Source: CAYFUT01 sp964346395 (GTDB taxonomy: Bacteria > Bacillota > Halanaerobiia > Halobacteroidales > Halobacteroidaceae). Taken from it: 27,110 nt of DNA. The notes under the pieces were generated by a model that saw only the letters and a program-made list of their open reading frames with translations, made no database searches and was not told the DNA's origin. Position 1 is the first letter of the stretch. Every line of letters starts with the position of its first letter. The position numbers were made by a program, and so were the translations under genes. The stretch covers positions 1 through 27,110 of the forward strand of contig CAYFUT010000034.1 in assembly GCA_964346395.1 (NCBI GenBank). The letters are read 5' to 3'. Of the stretch, positions 8,093 to 15,724 are shown one piece after another.

Positions 8093-11000
8093 CTAAAAAT
8101 CATAAATTATCGGTATCAACAATTTTTCTGCATCCAGTTTCTGTTGAGTAATCTGAATCTGATACTCCACTCCGCCCTGCGGTTTCATGTGAGCAGGTAA
8201 AGAATCAGGTAAAATATTTAATTCATGCCTTCCTAAAGGAATATTCTCCAGATAAAATTCTCCCCGCTTATCAGTATAGACTATTTTTTCTCCCTCATTA
8301 AGGGAAAACCCTACCCAGGATAAAGGTTCTTCTCCGGAATCTAACTTTCCGTTAGCATTTTGGTCGATAAATATCCTTCCGCCGGCCGATCCATTAATAG
8401 TTAGCCCATAATTCAAACTTAAATTTTCATTTTTTCTTACCTTTACTAGTTTTTCTTCCGTGACGGGAGTATAATCTGCCCCTAAAGAATTAAAATCAAA
8501 GTTTAAACTATACTCCCCCAGCCGAGTTAAATTAAACCTAAATTGTCCCCTGTCATCAGTTTTCACTGTCATATTATCCAGTTTCATCCTAATCCCCGGT
8601 ACTACTTCTTCCCCCGGGTCCTTACGCTGATTATTATTTTCATCTAGATAAACATACCCGGTAATCAAAGAAGTATGCTGTTGATTCCTAAATTCCTGCG
8701 GTACCACCACTTCTTCCGCAAATCCAAAGGCCTGGGCTAAAGAAAAACGGAAAAAATATTCAGGCAGCTGCGCACTAATACCGCTAAACGTCTTTCCCAG
8801 ACTGAAGGTGAACTTTTTCTTATCAGCCAACAGTTTTTCAGCCTCTAGTTGAAAGGTATCCTGCCTCTGTAAATCAGATTCCGCAGGAACTAACCAATTC
8901 CAATTGATTGCTGCTTCTGCCTCCTGATCCGGCCAAAATTTGGTCAACCGCAGAGAGTAGGAATCATAATCAATACTTGCTGCTGATTGACTCCTATTAA
9001 CTCCTAAATTAAAAATATTACTGCGGTTAAGATACTGAGTTATATTGACTCCTGATTTAGAACGCCTTTTGGTAAATTTATTTTTTTCTTCTTTTCCCTC
9101 CAGTTCTTGCCTAAAAGAAACAAAAGTATGAGACCAAGGATTCCATTTTAATTTTGTTTCCGTTTTCAAGGTCAAATTAGCTGTTCCCGTCCGGCGGTTG
9201 CTACCAGCTGTTTCCAAATTAACGGTAGCCGCTAGAGAAGGGAATACTTTTTTATATCCTTCCGCTTTTAAACTAAAATCTTGGTAGTCAACCTCCTCTT
9301 CCTGCTGACTGTTTAATTGATTAGTAAATAACCGGAGTTGTCCTTCACCGCGAACTCCCTCCTTAGCCTTACTTCCAGCTAGTATTAACCCCCAGCGGTC
9401 AATATACTCCACCAGCGGATCGCGGGGAAAAAAGAGCCGTTCCCGCCGCCCGGCGATTGAGCTGGAACTCTGCCACGTATTGTGGTAATTAAGAGCTGCC
9501 TCTACTTCCTGAAGTCGATTAGCATCATCAGCAACTTCCGCCCGCCGGATGCCGATTAACGAATTTAAAGTCCACTGGGGAGCTAGCTCCCATTCACCCT
9601 TTAGCCGGCCCCCTTGACCTTCCCGCTGGGGAGTAGCCAAATAAACTAAATGGGGAATATGAAAATAATCCCCTGCCAGATAGCCCTGTTCTAAACAATA
9701 AAATACCTCGCCCTGAAATCCTAAAGCCGATTCTGCCCCTCTGCTTGCTGCCAACAAATTAGAATCAATTACTGTCCGCCTACCTACTCTAAAAGCCAAC
9801 CCCAAATCCGAACTAAATCTCATCTCTTCCAGCGGCGAATCGATCTCCTGCTGCCCGACTGTTTCCCAGCTGAAACTTTTAGTTGCATCAGCAGCTCTAG
9901 TCTTAAATCCCGCTATTTTTCCTTCCCAGTTGCTCGCTCCCGCTTCTTGATACCACCCGGCAATGACTTCCACTGCTTCCGTATCCGGTTCATAAATTTT
10001 CCTACTTCCGGCTAACTGAGTTACTGTCTCCTCCTTTTCCCCATTTAGAAACTCACTTACCACTCGCAGTATATTTAGTCTCTTATTGCGCAAATAGACT
10101 CCTGTGAAACTATAGTCTCCCTCTCTTCCTGCCTGAGTTTGTTTGTACTTAAGTTCATTTACATATAAAGTTACCTCTGCTCCCGGCTCAGTTACTCCCG
10201 CTACCACAGTAGAAACCAGCTTTTCATTTATCTGGTGTTCAGGATAACGGTAATAAACCCCACGCAGTTCTTTATCTCCCACTGTATTAACAAAATCAAA
10301 TTCCGTATCACCGATAATGATCAGCTGCTCATCTTGATTATATTCAGCTCTGAGCAGCTCCAGATGAGATTCCCACACCTGATCTGTAGCGTCAAACTCC
10401 ATCTTGATTCCGCTGGAAACCGCCCACTCCTTTAGCCGACCGTGCAAATTCAAGTCTTTCCGGAAAACTAACTGAGACACATCCTCTTCACTCCAGCGAT
10501 AATCTGATCCAACTTTATACTGCAGAGAACCCAGCGAAAAATCTGCTTTATTCATTACCACCGGCCGCTGTGCTTCTTCTATTTGGCCGTCAGAATCTAT
10601 TTTGTTCTGTTTATCAGTCTCTGTAGGAGGCTCCGGTAGAAAATAATCTCCGCTAATTATTAACTCTTGATAGGAAGGATCCCAGACTACCTGAACCCCA
10701 AACAAATACTCTATTACCTGCGCTGAAACAAAAAAGTCACCCGCAAAAACTAACGGCGGCTCCCCCTTCCATTCCGGTTGGTTAATATATTCCCTTGCTG
10801 CTAAATCTATTTTTACTTCCCGTTCCTGTGCTACATGGGAAACTATAATCAGGTTTTTGGCCCGCTGAAAATTAACAGCCAGATCAAAATAAGGGGCTAA
10901 AGAATTGAGCGGCAGCAAAACATAAGGCCCCTCTGTCTGTTCCCTAACAAAAACAAAAATTTCAAAAAAGGGATCAACTGCTACTCTCTTCTCTTGCGCT

Positions 11001-11134
11001 CTTATTTCCAGCAGAACCAGATTTGTTTCTAAATCTCCCTCTGCTTCTAACTCACCAAAGTCAGCCCCATTAACTGTTCCGCTAATCACCAACCCCATAA
11101 TCAGCAGTAATAAAAACCACCATTTTACTTGCAC
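8093..11134 (-). CDS. Usher-like outer-membrane protein with N-terminal stalk-type domain and C-terminal SdrD-B-like repeats
   Basis: Probable outer-membrane assembly platform for the surface fibre encoded by the same operon; function inferred. GTG start at 11134 after a G-rich site (GGGGGGAG); 1013 residues. Residues 1-23 are a signal peptide (VKWWFLLLLIMGLVISG, cut near NGA). Residues about 50-165 resemble a copper-amine-oxidase-N/stalk domain (VLLPLNSLAPYFDL, later VVWDPSYQELIISG). Residues about 195-400 contain a stretch like the usher plug/middle domain: LRGVYYRYPE, EPGAEVTLYVNELKY, YSFTGVYLRNKRLNILRV. From there to about 810 are alternating amphipathic strands typical of a beta-barrel, with few cysteines. 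Two small domains follow at 825-892 and 918-990, each with a DxNxNxxxDxGE calcium-type loop. It is last in the operon, 87 bp after the chaperone gene. Alternative: another large barrel such as a secreted-protein porin. Confidence 0.7.
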   Translation of the reverse strand: MQVKWWFLLLLIMGLVISGTVNGADFGELEAEGDLETNLVLLEIRAQEKRVAVDPFFEIFVFVREQTEGPYVLLPLNSLAPYFDLAVNFQRAKNLIIVSHVAQEREVKIDLAAREYINQPEWKGEPPLVFAGDFFVSAQVIEYLFGVQVVWDPSYQELIISGDYFLPEPPTETDKQNKIDSDGQIEEAQRPVVMNKADFSLGSLQYKVGSDYRWSEEDVSQLVFRKDLNLHGRLKEWAVSSGIKMEFDATDQVWESHLELLRAEYNQDEQLIIIGDTEFDFVNTVGDKELRGVYYRYPEHQINEKLVSTVVAGVTEPGAEVTLYVNELKYKQTQAGREGDYSFTGVYLRNKRLNILRVVSEFLNGEKEETVTQLAGSRKIYEPDTEAVEVIAGWYQEAGASNWEGKIAGFKTRAADATKSFSWETVGQQEIDSPLEEMRFSSDLGLAFRVGRRTVIDSNLLAASRGAESALGFQGEVFYCLEQGYLAGDYFHIPHLVYLATPQREGQGGRLKGEWELAPQWTLNSLIGIRRAEVADDANRLQEVEAALNYHNTWQSSSSIAGRRERLFFPRDPLVEYIDRWGLILAGSKAKEGVRGEGQLRLFTNQLNSQQEEEVDYQDFSLKAEGYKKVFPSLAATVNLETAGSNRRTGTANLTLKTETKLKWNPWSHTFVSFRQELEGKEEKNKFTKRRSKSGVNITQYLNRSNIFNLGVNRSQSAASIDYDSYSLRLTKFWPDQEAEAAINWNWLVPAESDLQRQDTFQLEAEKLLADKKKFTFSLGKTFSGISAQLPEYFFRFSLAQAFGFAEEVVVPQEFRNQQHTSLITGYVYLDENNNQRKDPGEEVVPGIRMKLDNMTVKTDDRGQFRFNLTRLGEYSLNFDFNSLGADYTPVTEEKLVKVRKNENLSLNYGLTINGSAGGRIFIDQNANGKLDSGEEPLSWVGFSLNEGEKIVYTDKRGEFYLENIPLGRHELNILPDSLPAHMKPQGGVEYQIQITQQKLDAEKLLIPIIYDF

Positions 11135-11221
11135 CGCTCTCCCCCCTTTTTTAACAATTTACCTATTTACCTAAAATCGCCAAAGAACTCCAGCTAAATC
11201 TTTAATTTAGAATAAAGTCCC

Positions 11222-12028
11222 CTAATCAACCACAAATGGTAAAGTATAATCTGCTATTTTATCTGTGCCATAAAAATGAATTTGAAGTAATATTTTATAT
11301 TCTCCGGCAGCCAGCTGATCAGTAATTGGGAAGGCAGCTACCCTCGTTGCCTGCGGAAGAATAACCCGCTCTTCAACTTTACTATCTTCTATTACCGCTC
11401 CCTTATTATTTATAATTTTATAATTAATCGTATATCTGATATGAGCATTTCCATCATTTTTTACCAACAGTAATCCTAAATTATTTTCCTCTTCACCAAC
11501 CCCAGTTTCTACCTTAGCCGCCAGCAGCCTAAATTTAGACTGAGCAGTAGTCGGCACAAAATAAATAGCAGTACCGATCTGGGTTACCACTTTAGCTCCA
11601 GTTGCCTCTTCAACTAACCCTGTTTCTTCTTCAAAAAAGACTATTCCCCGCCGCTCCTGCTCTAAATCTTCCGGCGCCTTAATAGTAAACCGCACTACCT
11701 GCGTCTTCCCCGGGCCAACTTCAAACTGGCGGGGATTAAATTTAATCAATTCAGCCAGAGTCTCCGGCCGAGATCCTGCCTGAGAGGTAACCAGCGCTTC
11801 CTTACTATCCAGCACCCAATCATATAAAATCGCCTTTACCTCTATCTCCTCCTCTCCCTTATTAGTAACTTTTATCGTCCCCGTCCGCCTGGCTCCCGGC
11901 TCTACATGCAAAATCAAACGAGCCGGCTCTACATGAGTTACAGCTGCTGTCTGCCCCGCCCAACCTAATCCCAGCAATAAGATTAACCCCATAATTAATA
12001 CTAACCTTAACTGTTTAGTATTCTTCAT
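11222..12028 (-). CDS. PapD-like periplasmic pilus chaperone
   Basis: Probable periplasmic chaperone that caps fibre subunits before transfer to the usher-like protein. Start at 12028 after AAGGGGG; an upstream in-frame Met at 12076 would add 16 non-signal-like residues. 268 residues. Signal peptide 1-29 (LRLVLIMGLILLLGLGWAG). Two Ig-like domains: about 32-160 (VEPARLILHVEPGARRTGTIKVTN, then RRGIVFFEE and IGTAIYFVP) and 165-268 (NDGNAHIRYTINYKI, then EYKILLQIHF). R37 and K146 could be the pair that holds the subunit C-terminus in PapD-family chaperones, but this assignment is by eye. Sits between the pilin and usher-like genes, the classic order. A hairpin (12080-12110) separates it from the pilin gene. 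Confidence 0.8.
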   Translation of the reverse strand: MKNTKQLRLVLIMGLILLLGLGWAGQTAAVTHVEPARLILHVEPGARRTGTIKVTNKGEEEIEVKAILYDWVLDSKEALVTSQAGSRPETLAELIKFNPRQFEVGPGKTQVVRFTIKAPEDLEQERRGIVFFEEETGLVEEATGAKVVTQIGTAIYFVPTTAQSKFRLLAAKVETGVGEEENNLGLLLVKNDGNAHIRYTINYKIINNKGAVIEDSKVEERVILPQATRVAAFPITDQLAAGEYKILLQIHFYGTDKIADYTLPFVVD

Positions 12029-12079
12029 TGTCCGCTGCCCCCTTTTTTTAAAAATTATTTGGGCATTAATCTCCAAAAT

Positions 12080-12110
12080 AAGGCCAGCATCACGAAAGGA
12101 TACTGGCCTT
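12080..12110 (-). other. Intercistronic hairpin after the pilin gene
   Basis: AAGGCCAGCAT (12080-12090) pairs with ATACTGGCCTT (12100-12110) around a 9-nt loop; the one mismatch becomes a G-U pair in the minus-strand RNA. It is followed by ATTTTGG, a short U run. It may act as a partial terminator or as a 3' stabiliser of pilin mRNA, making more pilin than chaperone and usher. Confidence 0.65.
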
Positions 12111-12164
12111 GATTAGAGATATTATAAACTTGTAAACTTATTGTAGGCCTCTCAGTTAATCAAT

Positions 12165-13007
12165 CTAAATACTAACCGCTCTAAAGATAACTGTTCCGTT
12201 ATAGCGGCCGTGAACTACATCTCGGTTATACGGAACTCTAAATCTGTGCAGAGCAGAAAGGGATTCAGTAGCTGCTCCAGTAGCAATTTCTTCAACTTTA
12301 GCAGTATCAAAAGTTACTTCCGCCCCCCAACTGTCGCCGGCATCCAAACTAGTTCCCATCTGCATTGCCAGATTTCCAGAAGCATTAACAGAAGTTAATA
12401 AATCAGATTTTATTTCATATTTATAAGCTTCGTTTCCGTAGATATCAACTTTAAAGATATCACAAGCCTGAATATAAGTGTCCGATCCGGGTTCTACTTC
12501 CGCATTTCTACCGCCACCTAAGGACATCCAGTCTTCATCAACAAAACCGCCGATTTCATTATCAAAGATCATCAAATAACCGCTTGGGTTGGCCTGATTA
12601 GGATTAGTATCCGGGCCAAAACTCTGGCCAGTGGTAGTACCCTGGTTACCAGTTAAAGTTAATTCCAAGTAACAAGGAATATAAGCATCAACATTCAATT
12701 TAACTGCTACTTCCTGGTCATTATCGGTACCGCCGCTATTATTGTCCAGATAGTAGCCAGAACGGTCAAGACCTTCTAGATTAGTATAAGCACCTGGATT
12801 GTTGCGGTCAACCTTAGTTTCCCAAGCTACCCCATCATCAGTAAAGTGCTGCTCATAAACACTATCATCTCCAAAACCGTACAACTCTTCATACTCAGCA
12901 GTAGTAAAGACTCCATCGTCACCATTTTCTCCTTCTTCTGCCAAAACTGCAAAGGACATACTGAACACCAACATCACTGCTAAGCCTAAATTTAGCCATC
13001 TTCTCAT
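12165..13007 (-). CDS. Secreted acidic pilin-like major subunit
   Basis: Probable main structural subunit of the fibre. The frame opens at 13079 (overlapping the previous stop as ATGA), but the signal peptide begins at the Met at 13007 (MRRWLNLGLAVMLVFSMSFAVLA). That Met lies a proper distance after AAGGGGG, so I choose it. 280 residues; cleavage after A23 would leave about 257. The mature part is very acidic and rich in Asn, Gly and Thr, has only two cysteines (C112, C182) that could form a disulfide, and ends in a beta-strand pattern GRYNGTVIFRAVSI, like the last strand of Ig-type pilins. No sequence family is recognised. It is flanked by two RNA hairpins, which suggests its expression is set apart from the rest of the operon. 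Confidence 0.7.
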   Translation of the reverse strand: MRRWLNLGLAVMLVFSMSFAVLAEEGENGDDGVFTTAEYEELYGFGDDSVYEQHFTDDGVAWETKVDRNNPGAYTNLEGLDRSGYYLDNNSGGTDNDQEVAVKLNVDAYIPCYLELTLTGNQGTTTGQSFGPDTNPNQANPSGYLMIFDNEIGGFVDEDWMSLGGGRNAEVEPGSDTYIQACDIFKVDIYGNEAYKYEIKSDLLTSVNASGNLAMQMGTSLDAGDSWGAEVTFDTAKVEEIATGAATESLSALHRFRVPYNRDVVHGRYNGTVIFRAVSI

Positions 13008-13044
13008 TGTCATTACCCCCTTGTGTTTTTTGCGTTTTTTATCT

Positions 13045-13065
13045 AAAAACCCGGCGCCGGGGTTT
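13045..13065 (-). terminator. Hairpin with U run between the two subunit genes
   Basis: AAACCCGGC (13047-13055) faces GCCGGGGTTT (13056-13065) with one bulged G; on the minus strand the stem is followed by TTTTTAG. It starts 10 nt after the stop of the upstream subunit gene and lies before the chosen pilin start. It looks like an internal terminator or attenuator inside the operon. Confidence 0.6.
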
Positions 13066-13075
13066 AAGATCAAAA

Positions 13076-13930
13076 TCATTCACGATAAGCCACAGCAAAA
13101 TGAACCGGAAACTGCAAACTACCAGCTTTTAATTTAGTAAACCGCTCGATAATCAATTTGAGAGGAATTTCTACCCAATAATTTTCCTGATTGGTTGTCT
13201 TCTCTCCCACTAAAATCTGCCGGGGGGAGGAGGCAAGATACAGCCCCTGTTCATCAAGTACTGTATAACAATCAGAATCAGCGGTCACTTGCAGTTTGAT
13301 TCCCTGCTTGGGTAGACAGCTGTCGGGAGCTAAAAATCCATACAACTGCCAGTCTGTATTAGCAGCTACCTGTAAGAGCGGCTCCCCCCGGTTGAACACA
13401 GTTTCCTGCTTATAGTCAGCTTCTACCGCCTGAATCACTTCCCGCCCGCTGATCTGCTTTATCCGCAGCCAGGAATTAATCGTCACCGCCAATTTCTTCT
13501 CTGCTGTCAAGCCTACTACCGCCCCATCACTGTCCAGCTGAGTGATAAACAGTTGTCCTTGATAATTGCCTGGTTGATCAGCAGGAACAACAGTTACCAA
13601 TAGAGGCAAAATGAATAATTCTTGCGTGCTTAAAAAATCATCTTTATTTACTCTGATGGGAGTTGAACTTAAAACTAACCTTTCTGTTTTAGTTTCCAGT
13701 TCAACTCGCTTCTGCCCCAGCTGCTGATTGGCCGCTGTCTGTAGAGAATCAGCAGCTAATCTCAACTCCAAACTAGCAGTTTCAGAAGCCAGAGTCAGAG
13801 AAATTTCCCGGCGGGCAGTCACCTCTTCTACCGGAGCCTCCGCCCCAAAATCTACTACCTGCCCTGCCCCACAATATTCAGAAACTAATAAAACCAAACT
13901 GAAAACTATAATTACTGTTATTTCTCTCAC
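13076..13930 (-). CDS. Secreted two-part subunit or adhesin-like protein of the fibre operon
   Basis: First gene of the operon; not recognised by family. GTG start at 13930 after GGAGGGAG. 284 residues with an N-terminal signal peptide (ITVIIVFSLVLLVSEYCGAG). The mature part seems to have two beta-rich halves: the first ends near PADQPGNYQGQLFITQL, the second at the C-terminus in LKAGSLQFPVHFAVAYRE. Each resembles the closing strand of an Ig-like subunit. A cysteine pair within LAPDSCLPK and DSDCYTV could form a disulfide. A two-domain exported protein next to pilin, chaperone and usher genes suits a tip or minor subunit, but this is context only. Its stop overlaps an upstream ATG of the pilin frame. 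Confidence 0.65.
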   Translation of the reverse strand: MREITVIIVFSLVLLVSEYCGAGQVVDFGAEAPVEEVTARREISLTLASETASLELRLAADSLQTAANQQLGQKRVELETKTERLVLSSTPIRVNKDDFLSTQELFILPLLVTVVPADQPGNYQGQLFITQLDSDGAVVGLTAEKKLAVTINSWLRIKQISGREVIQAVEADYKQETVFNRGEPLLQVAANTDWQLYGFLAPDSCLPKQGIKLQVTADSDCYTVLDEQGLYLASSPRQILVGEKTTNQENYWVEIPLKLIIERFTKLKAGSLQFPVHFAVAYRE

Positions 13931-13984
13931 CTGACTCCCTCCTCCCCCTAAATTTTAACTGCTGACTAATTATCAACTATCCCA

Positions 13985-14038
13985 ATTATACTGAAGCTAG
14001 TTCGGATTTTTTTCTAATCGGCTTCGATTATACCTCGA
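13985..14038 (-). promoter_or_regulatory. Candidate fibre-operon promoter with 11-bp-spaced repeats
   Basis: On the minus strand TCGAGGT (14032-14038) and TCGAAGC (14021-14027) are exactly 11 bp apart. A weaker CCGAACT (13999-14005) is 22 bp further on and 8 bp before a TATAAT (13985-13990). There is no -35 match 17 nt upstream of that TATAAT. SARP-family activators of Streptomyces bind TCGA-containing heptamers with 11-bp spacing near weak -35 regions, and the neighbouring regulator is of that architecture. A second TATAAT (14027-14032) overlaps the repeats. Confidence 0.4.
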
Positions 14039-14052
14039 TTGGACAAAAAAAT

Positions 14053-14073
14053 AAAAAAATCGCCTGACGGCGA
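14053..14073 (-). terminator. Intrinsic terminator of the BTAD regulator gene
   Basis: Stem TCGCC/GGCGA (14060-14073) with a short loop; on the minus strand it is followed by seven T, one A and seven T. It separates the regulator transcript from the fibre operon. Confidence 0.8.
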
Positions 14074-14074
14074 C

Positions 14075-14145
14075 TTAGTCTGAGGTTAAGGTTGAGGTTA
14101 AGTCAACCATAAAGTCAAACTCATAAAAGTTATCCACAGATTAAG
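14075..14145. repeat. Hexamer-periodic element, copy B
   Basis: Begins TTAGTCTGAGGTTAAGGTTG and continues in six-base steps to GTCAACCATAAA, then CATAAAAGTTATCCACAGA and TTAAG. The first part matches the left arm of copy C; the second (14096-14145) matches 25371-25424. Only one arm is present, directly after the terminator at 14053-14073. Confidence 0.65.
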
Positions 14146-14182
14146 AAAAAACCTAACCGATAAAAAAATTTCTAACGGCAAT

Positions 14183-14275
14183 TTAGGCTGAGTTTAAGTT
14201 TAAGATTGAGTCAACCATATTAAAAAACAATTCCTTTTTATGATTGGCTCAATTTCAAACTCAATCTCAAGCTAA
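14183..14275. repeat. Hexamer-periodic palindromic element, copy C
   Basis: Left arm 14183-14218 (starting TTAGGCTGAGTTTAAG) and right arm 14240-14275 (ending CAATCTCAAGCTAA) are 36-nt inverted copies with about eight mismatches around a 21-nt loop. It is the most complete palindrome of this family in the window. Confidence 0.75.
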
Positions 14276-14311
14276 TGACTTTAACGCATACTCCATAATT
14301 GTAGAGCTAGT

Positions 14312-15577
14312 CTACTGATTATTTGGTTCTTGAGCAGTTAACAATTCTTCAGTAGCACTCTTCTCTTCCGCTTCTGCTGGCACCGAAATTTCCTCCCACT
14401 TAATCTGGGGATTAGAACCTATCTCCTGCAGGGAAACAGAACCTAAAATCCGCTGACCAATTATAAAATTAGATTCCAAAGGGGCGCCCGGCAGCAGCAC
14501 AAGCAGATGCGAGCAACAGCTGGTTACAACATCCACTGCTCTTAGCTTGGACTTAATCTCTGCTAAATAGCTGTTTAACCGGTTCTGATCAAAAATCTGC
14601 TCGAAGGAAATCCGCAGTAGAGTTGACGGTTCTCCTGTTCTAGATGCCTGTCTTTGTCTTAATTTATAGATTTCTTTAAAAGTCTTAAACTCACATTCCA
14701 TAGCCCCCGGCAGTTCTGTTTCGCTTCTCAACACTTCCAGTTCGTGATCCAAATTTAAAGCGGAATCTTGAGCAGCTTCCCCGCCGGTAAACAAGTTAGT
14801 CTTTTTCAATTCATTAAATTCTCTCTGCAGGGCCGGCGAAGGCGAAATCCCTAATTCATTTTCTAAAACTCTGGTATATTTTTTATATAAAATTGCCTGT
14901 TCCCAGACTCTATTTTCTCGCTTTAAGAGTTGCAGCGCTTCTAAATAAAAGTCTTCTCGAAACGGTTCCTTTCTAATCCCTTCTTTTAAATAATAAAGAG
15001 CTTCTTCAGTTTGCCCTTTCTGACATAAAAACTTGCTAACTGCCAGAATAGAATCTAATAACATCTGCCTATAACGCACTCTAGCCGTTTCCAACCAATC
15101 TTCATACAAATTCTGCCCCATAAATGGTCCCTTATATAAACTAATAGCTGACTGTAACTCTTTTACTCCCACTGCAATCTGTTCCTGCGATAATTCCTCA
15201 ACAGCCGCTTCTTTATATCGGTGATAAATATCAGCCAACTGCTGCCAATCAAACCAATAGTTAGTCCCTAAATCCAGCCTATATCCCTGCGGATCAGTTT
15301 GGAGACAACTTTTTGCCTGCGCTTTTCTATCCAGTTCCCGCCTGAGTTGATAAACTGTATCATACAGCCTCTGCTTGCCTACCTGCAAAGTACAGTACGG
15401 CCATAATTTATCTACGAGCTGATCCGAACTACAGGCTTGCCCATAATTAACTAACAAATATTTAAATAGCTTAAGAGCTTTTTTGGATTTCCATTCGGCA
15501 GGAACTAACCTCTCAGAGCCTATCTTAGCTTCAAAAGCCCCCAGAGCATAAACTTTAACGGCTGGATAATCGGTCAT
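14312..15577 (-). CDS. BTAD (SARP-type) transcriptional regulator
   Basis: Probable activator of the adjacent fibre operon. 421 residues, start at 15577 after AAGGGAG. Residues 6-103 form an OmpR-type winged helix (VYALGAFEA, KALKLFKYLLVNYGQ, QRLYDTVYQLRREL, GYRLDLG). Residues about 110-258 form the bacterial transcriptional activator TPR domain (WLETARVRYRQMLLD, EEALYYLKEGIRKEPFREDF, YTRVLENELGISPSPAL). Residues about 290-400 look like a degenerate GGDEF-fold module (ECEFKTFKEIYKLRQRQASR, LRAVDVVTSC, LLVLLPG) without the GGEEF signature, an arrangement I recall from other clostridial BTAD proteins. The tail is acidic. It lacks the NB-ARC part of AfsR. Same strand as the fibre genes but with its own terminator, so probably its own transcript. 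Confidence 0.82.
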   Translation of the reverse strand: MTDYPAVKVYALGAFEAKIGSERLVPAEWKSKKALKLFKYLLVNYGQACSSDQLVDKLWPYCTLQVGKQRLYDTVYQLRRELDRKAQAKSCLQTDPQGYRLDLGTNYWFDWQQLADIYHRYKEAAVEELSQEQIAVGVKELQSAISLYKGPFMGQNLYEDWLETARVRYRQMLLDSILAVSKFLCQKGQTEEALYYLKEGIRKEPFREDFYLEALQLLKRENRVWEQAILYKKYTRVLENELGISPSPALQREFNELKKTNLFTGGEAAQDSALNLDHELEVLRSETELPGAMECEFKTFKEIYKLRQRQASRTGEPSTLLRISFEQIFDQNRLNSYLAEIKSKLRAVDVVTSCCSHLLVLLPGAPLESNFIIGQRILGSVSLQEIGSNPQIKWEEISVPAEAEEKSATEELLTAQEPNNQ

Positions 15578-15621
15578 TTGGTTTCGCTCCCTTCAGAAAA
15601 AATAAACCATCCCTAGAAAAT

Positions 15622-15654
15622 AAAAAGGAAAGAGGTTTTTCTCCCCTTTTCTTT
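15622..15654 (-). terminator. Intrinsic terminator of ligA
   Basis: On the minus strand AAAGAAAAGGGG pairs with CCTCTTTCCTTTT (12 bp with one mismatch) around AGAAAAA, followed by a T-rich run. It lies between ligA and the regulator gene, close to the regulator start, so the regulator promoter must be close by or read through it. Confidence 0.65.
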
Positions 15655-15664
15655 ATTTATTCGC

Positions 15665-15680
15665 GATTAAGTACCTAATC
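15665..15680. promoter_or_regulatory. 16-bp near-palindrome upstream of the BTAD regulator
   Basis: GATTAAGTACCTAATC reads the same on both strands except for one symmetric base pair. It lies between ligA and the regulator gene, upstream of the ligA terminator hairpin. It could be an operator, or simply a small hairpin. Confidence 0.3.
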
Positions 15681-15724
15681 ACCTTTTATCGGCAAAATAT
15701 AATTTGTTTCCTGCCCTTGAATAT

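Larger units (their letters stand above)
13931..14311. other. 381-bp regulatory region upstream of the fibre operon
   Basis: No gene fits here. In minus-strand order it holds: palindromic repeat copy C (14183-14275), repeat copy B (14075-14145), the terminator of the regulator gene (14053-14073), two TCGA-type repeats 11 bp apart (14021-14038), a candidate -10 box (13985-13990) and the ribosome site of the first subunit gene. Confidence 0.7.

Noticed and set aside
12165..13079. Longer pilin frame starting at 13079 with an ATGA overlap to the previous gene
   Set aside because: The extra 24 residues precede a clear signal peptide, contain a terminator-like hairpin, and the ribosome site fits the Met at 13007.
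14015..14030. TAATCG/CGATTA inverted repeat as a separate operator
   Set aside because: It overlaps the 11-bp-spaced repeats and the two readings cannot be separated from sequence alone, so it was not listed as its own feature.
15686..15693. Minus-strand GCCGATAA upstream of the BTAD regulator, an exact match to the flagellar sigma factor -10 box; a similar GCCGATTA at 14018-14025 upstream of the fibre operon
   Set aside because: Neither has a TAAA-type -35 element at the required 14-16 nt spacing, and the ligA terminator lies between the first site and the regulator start.
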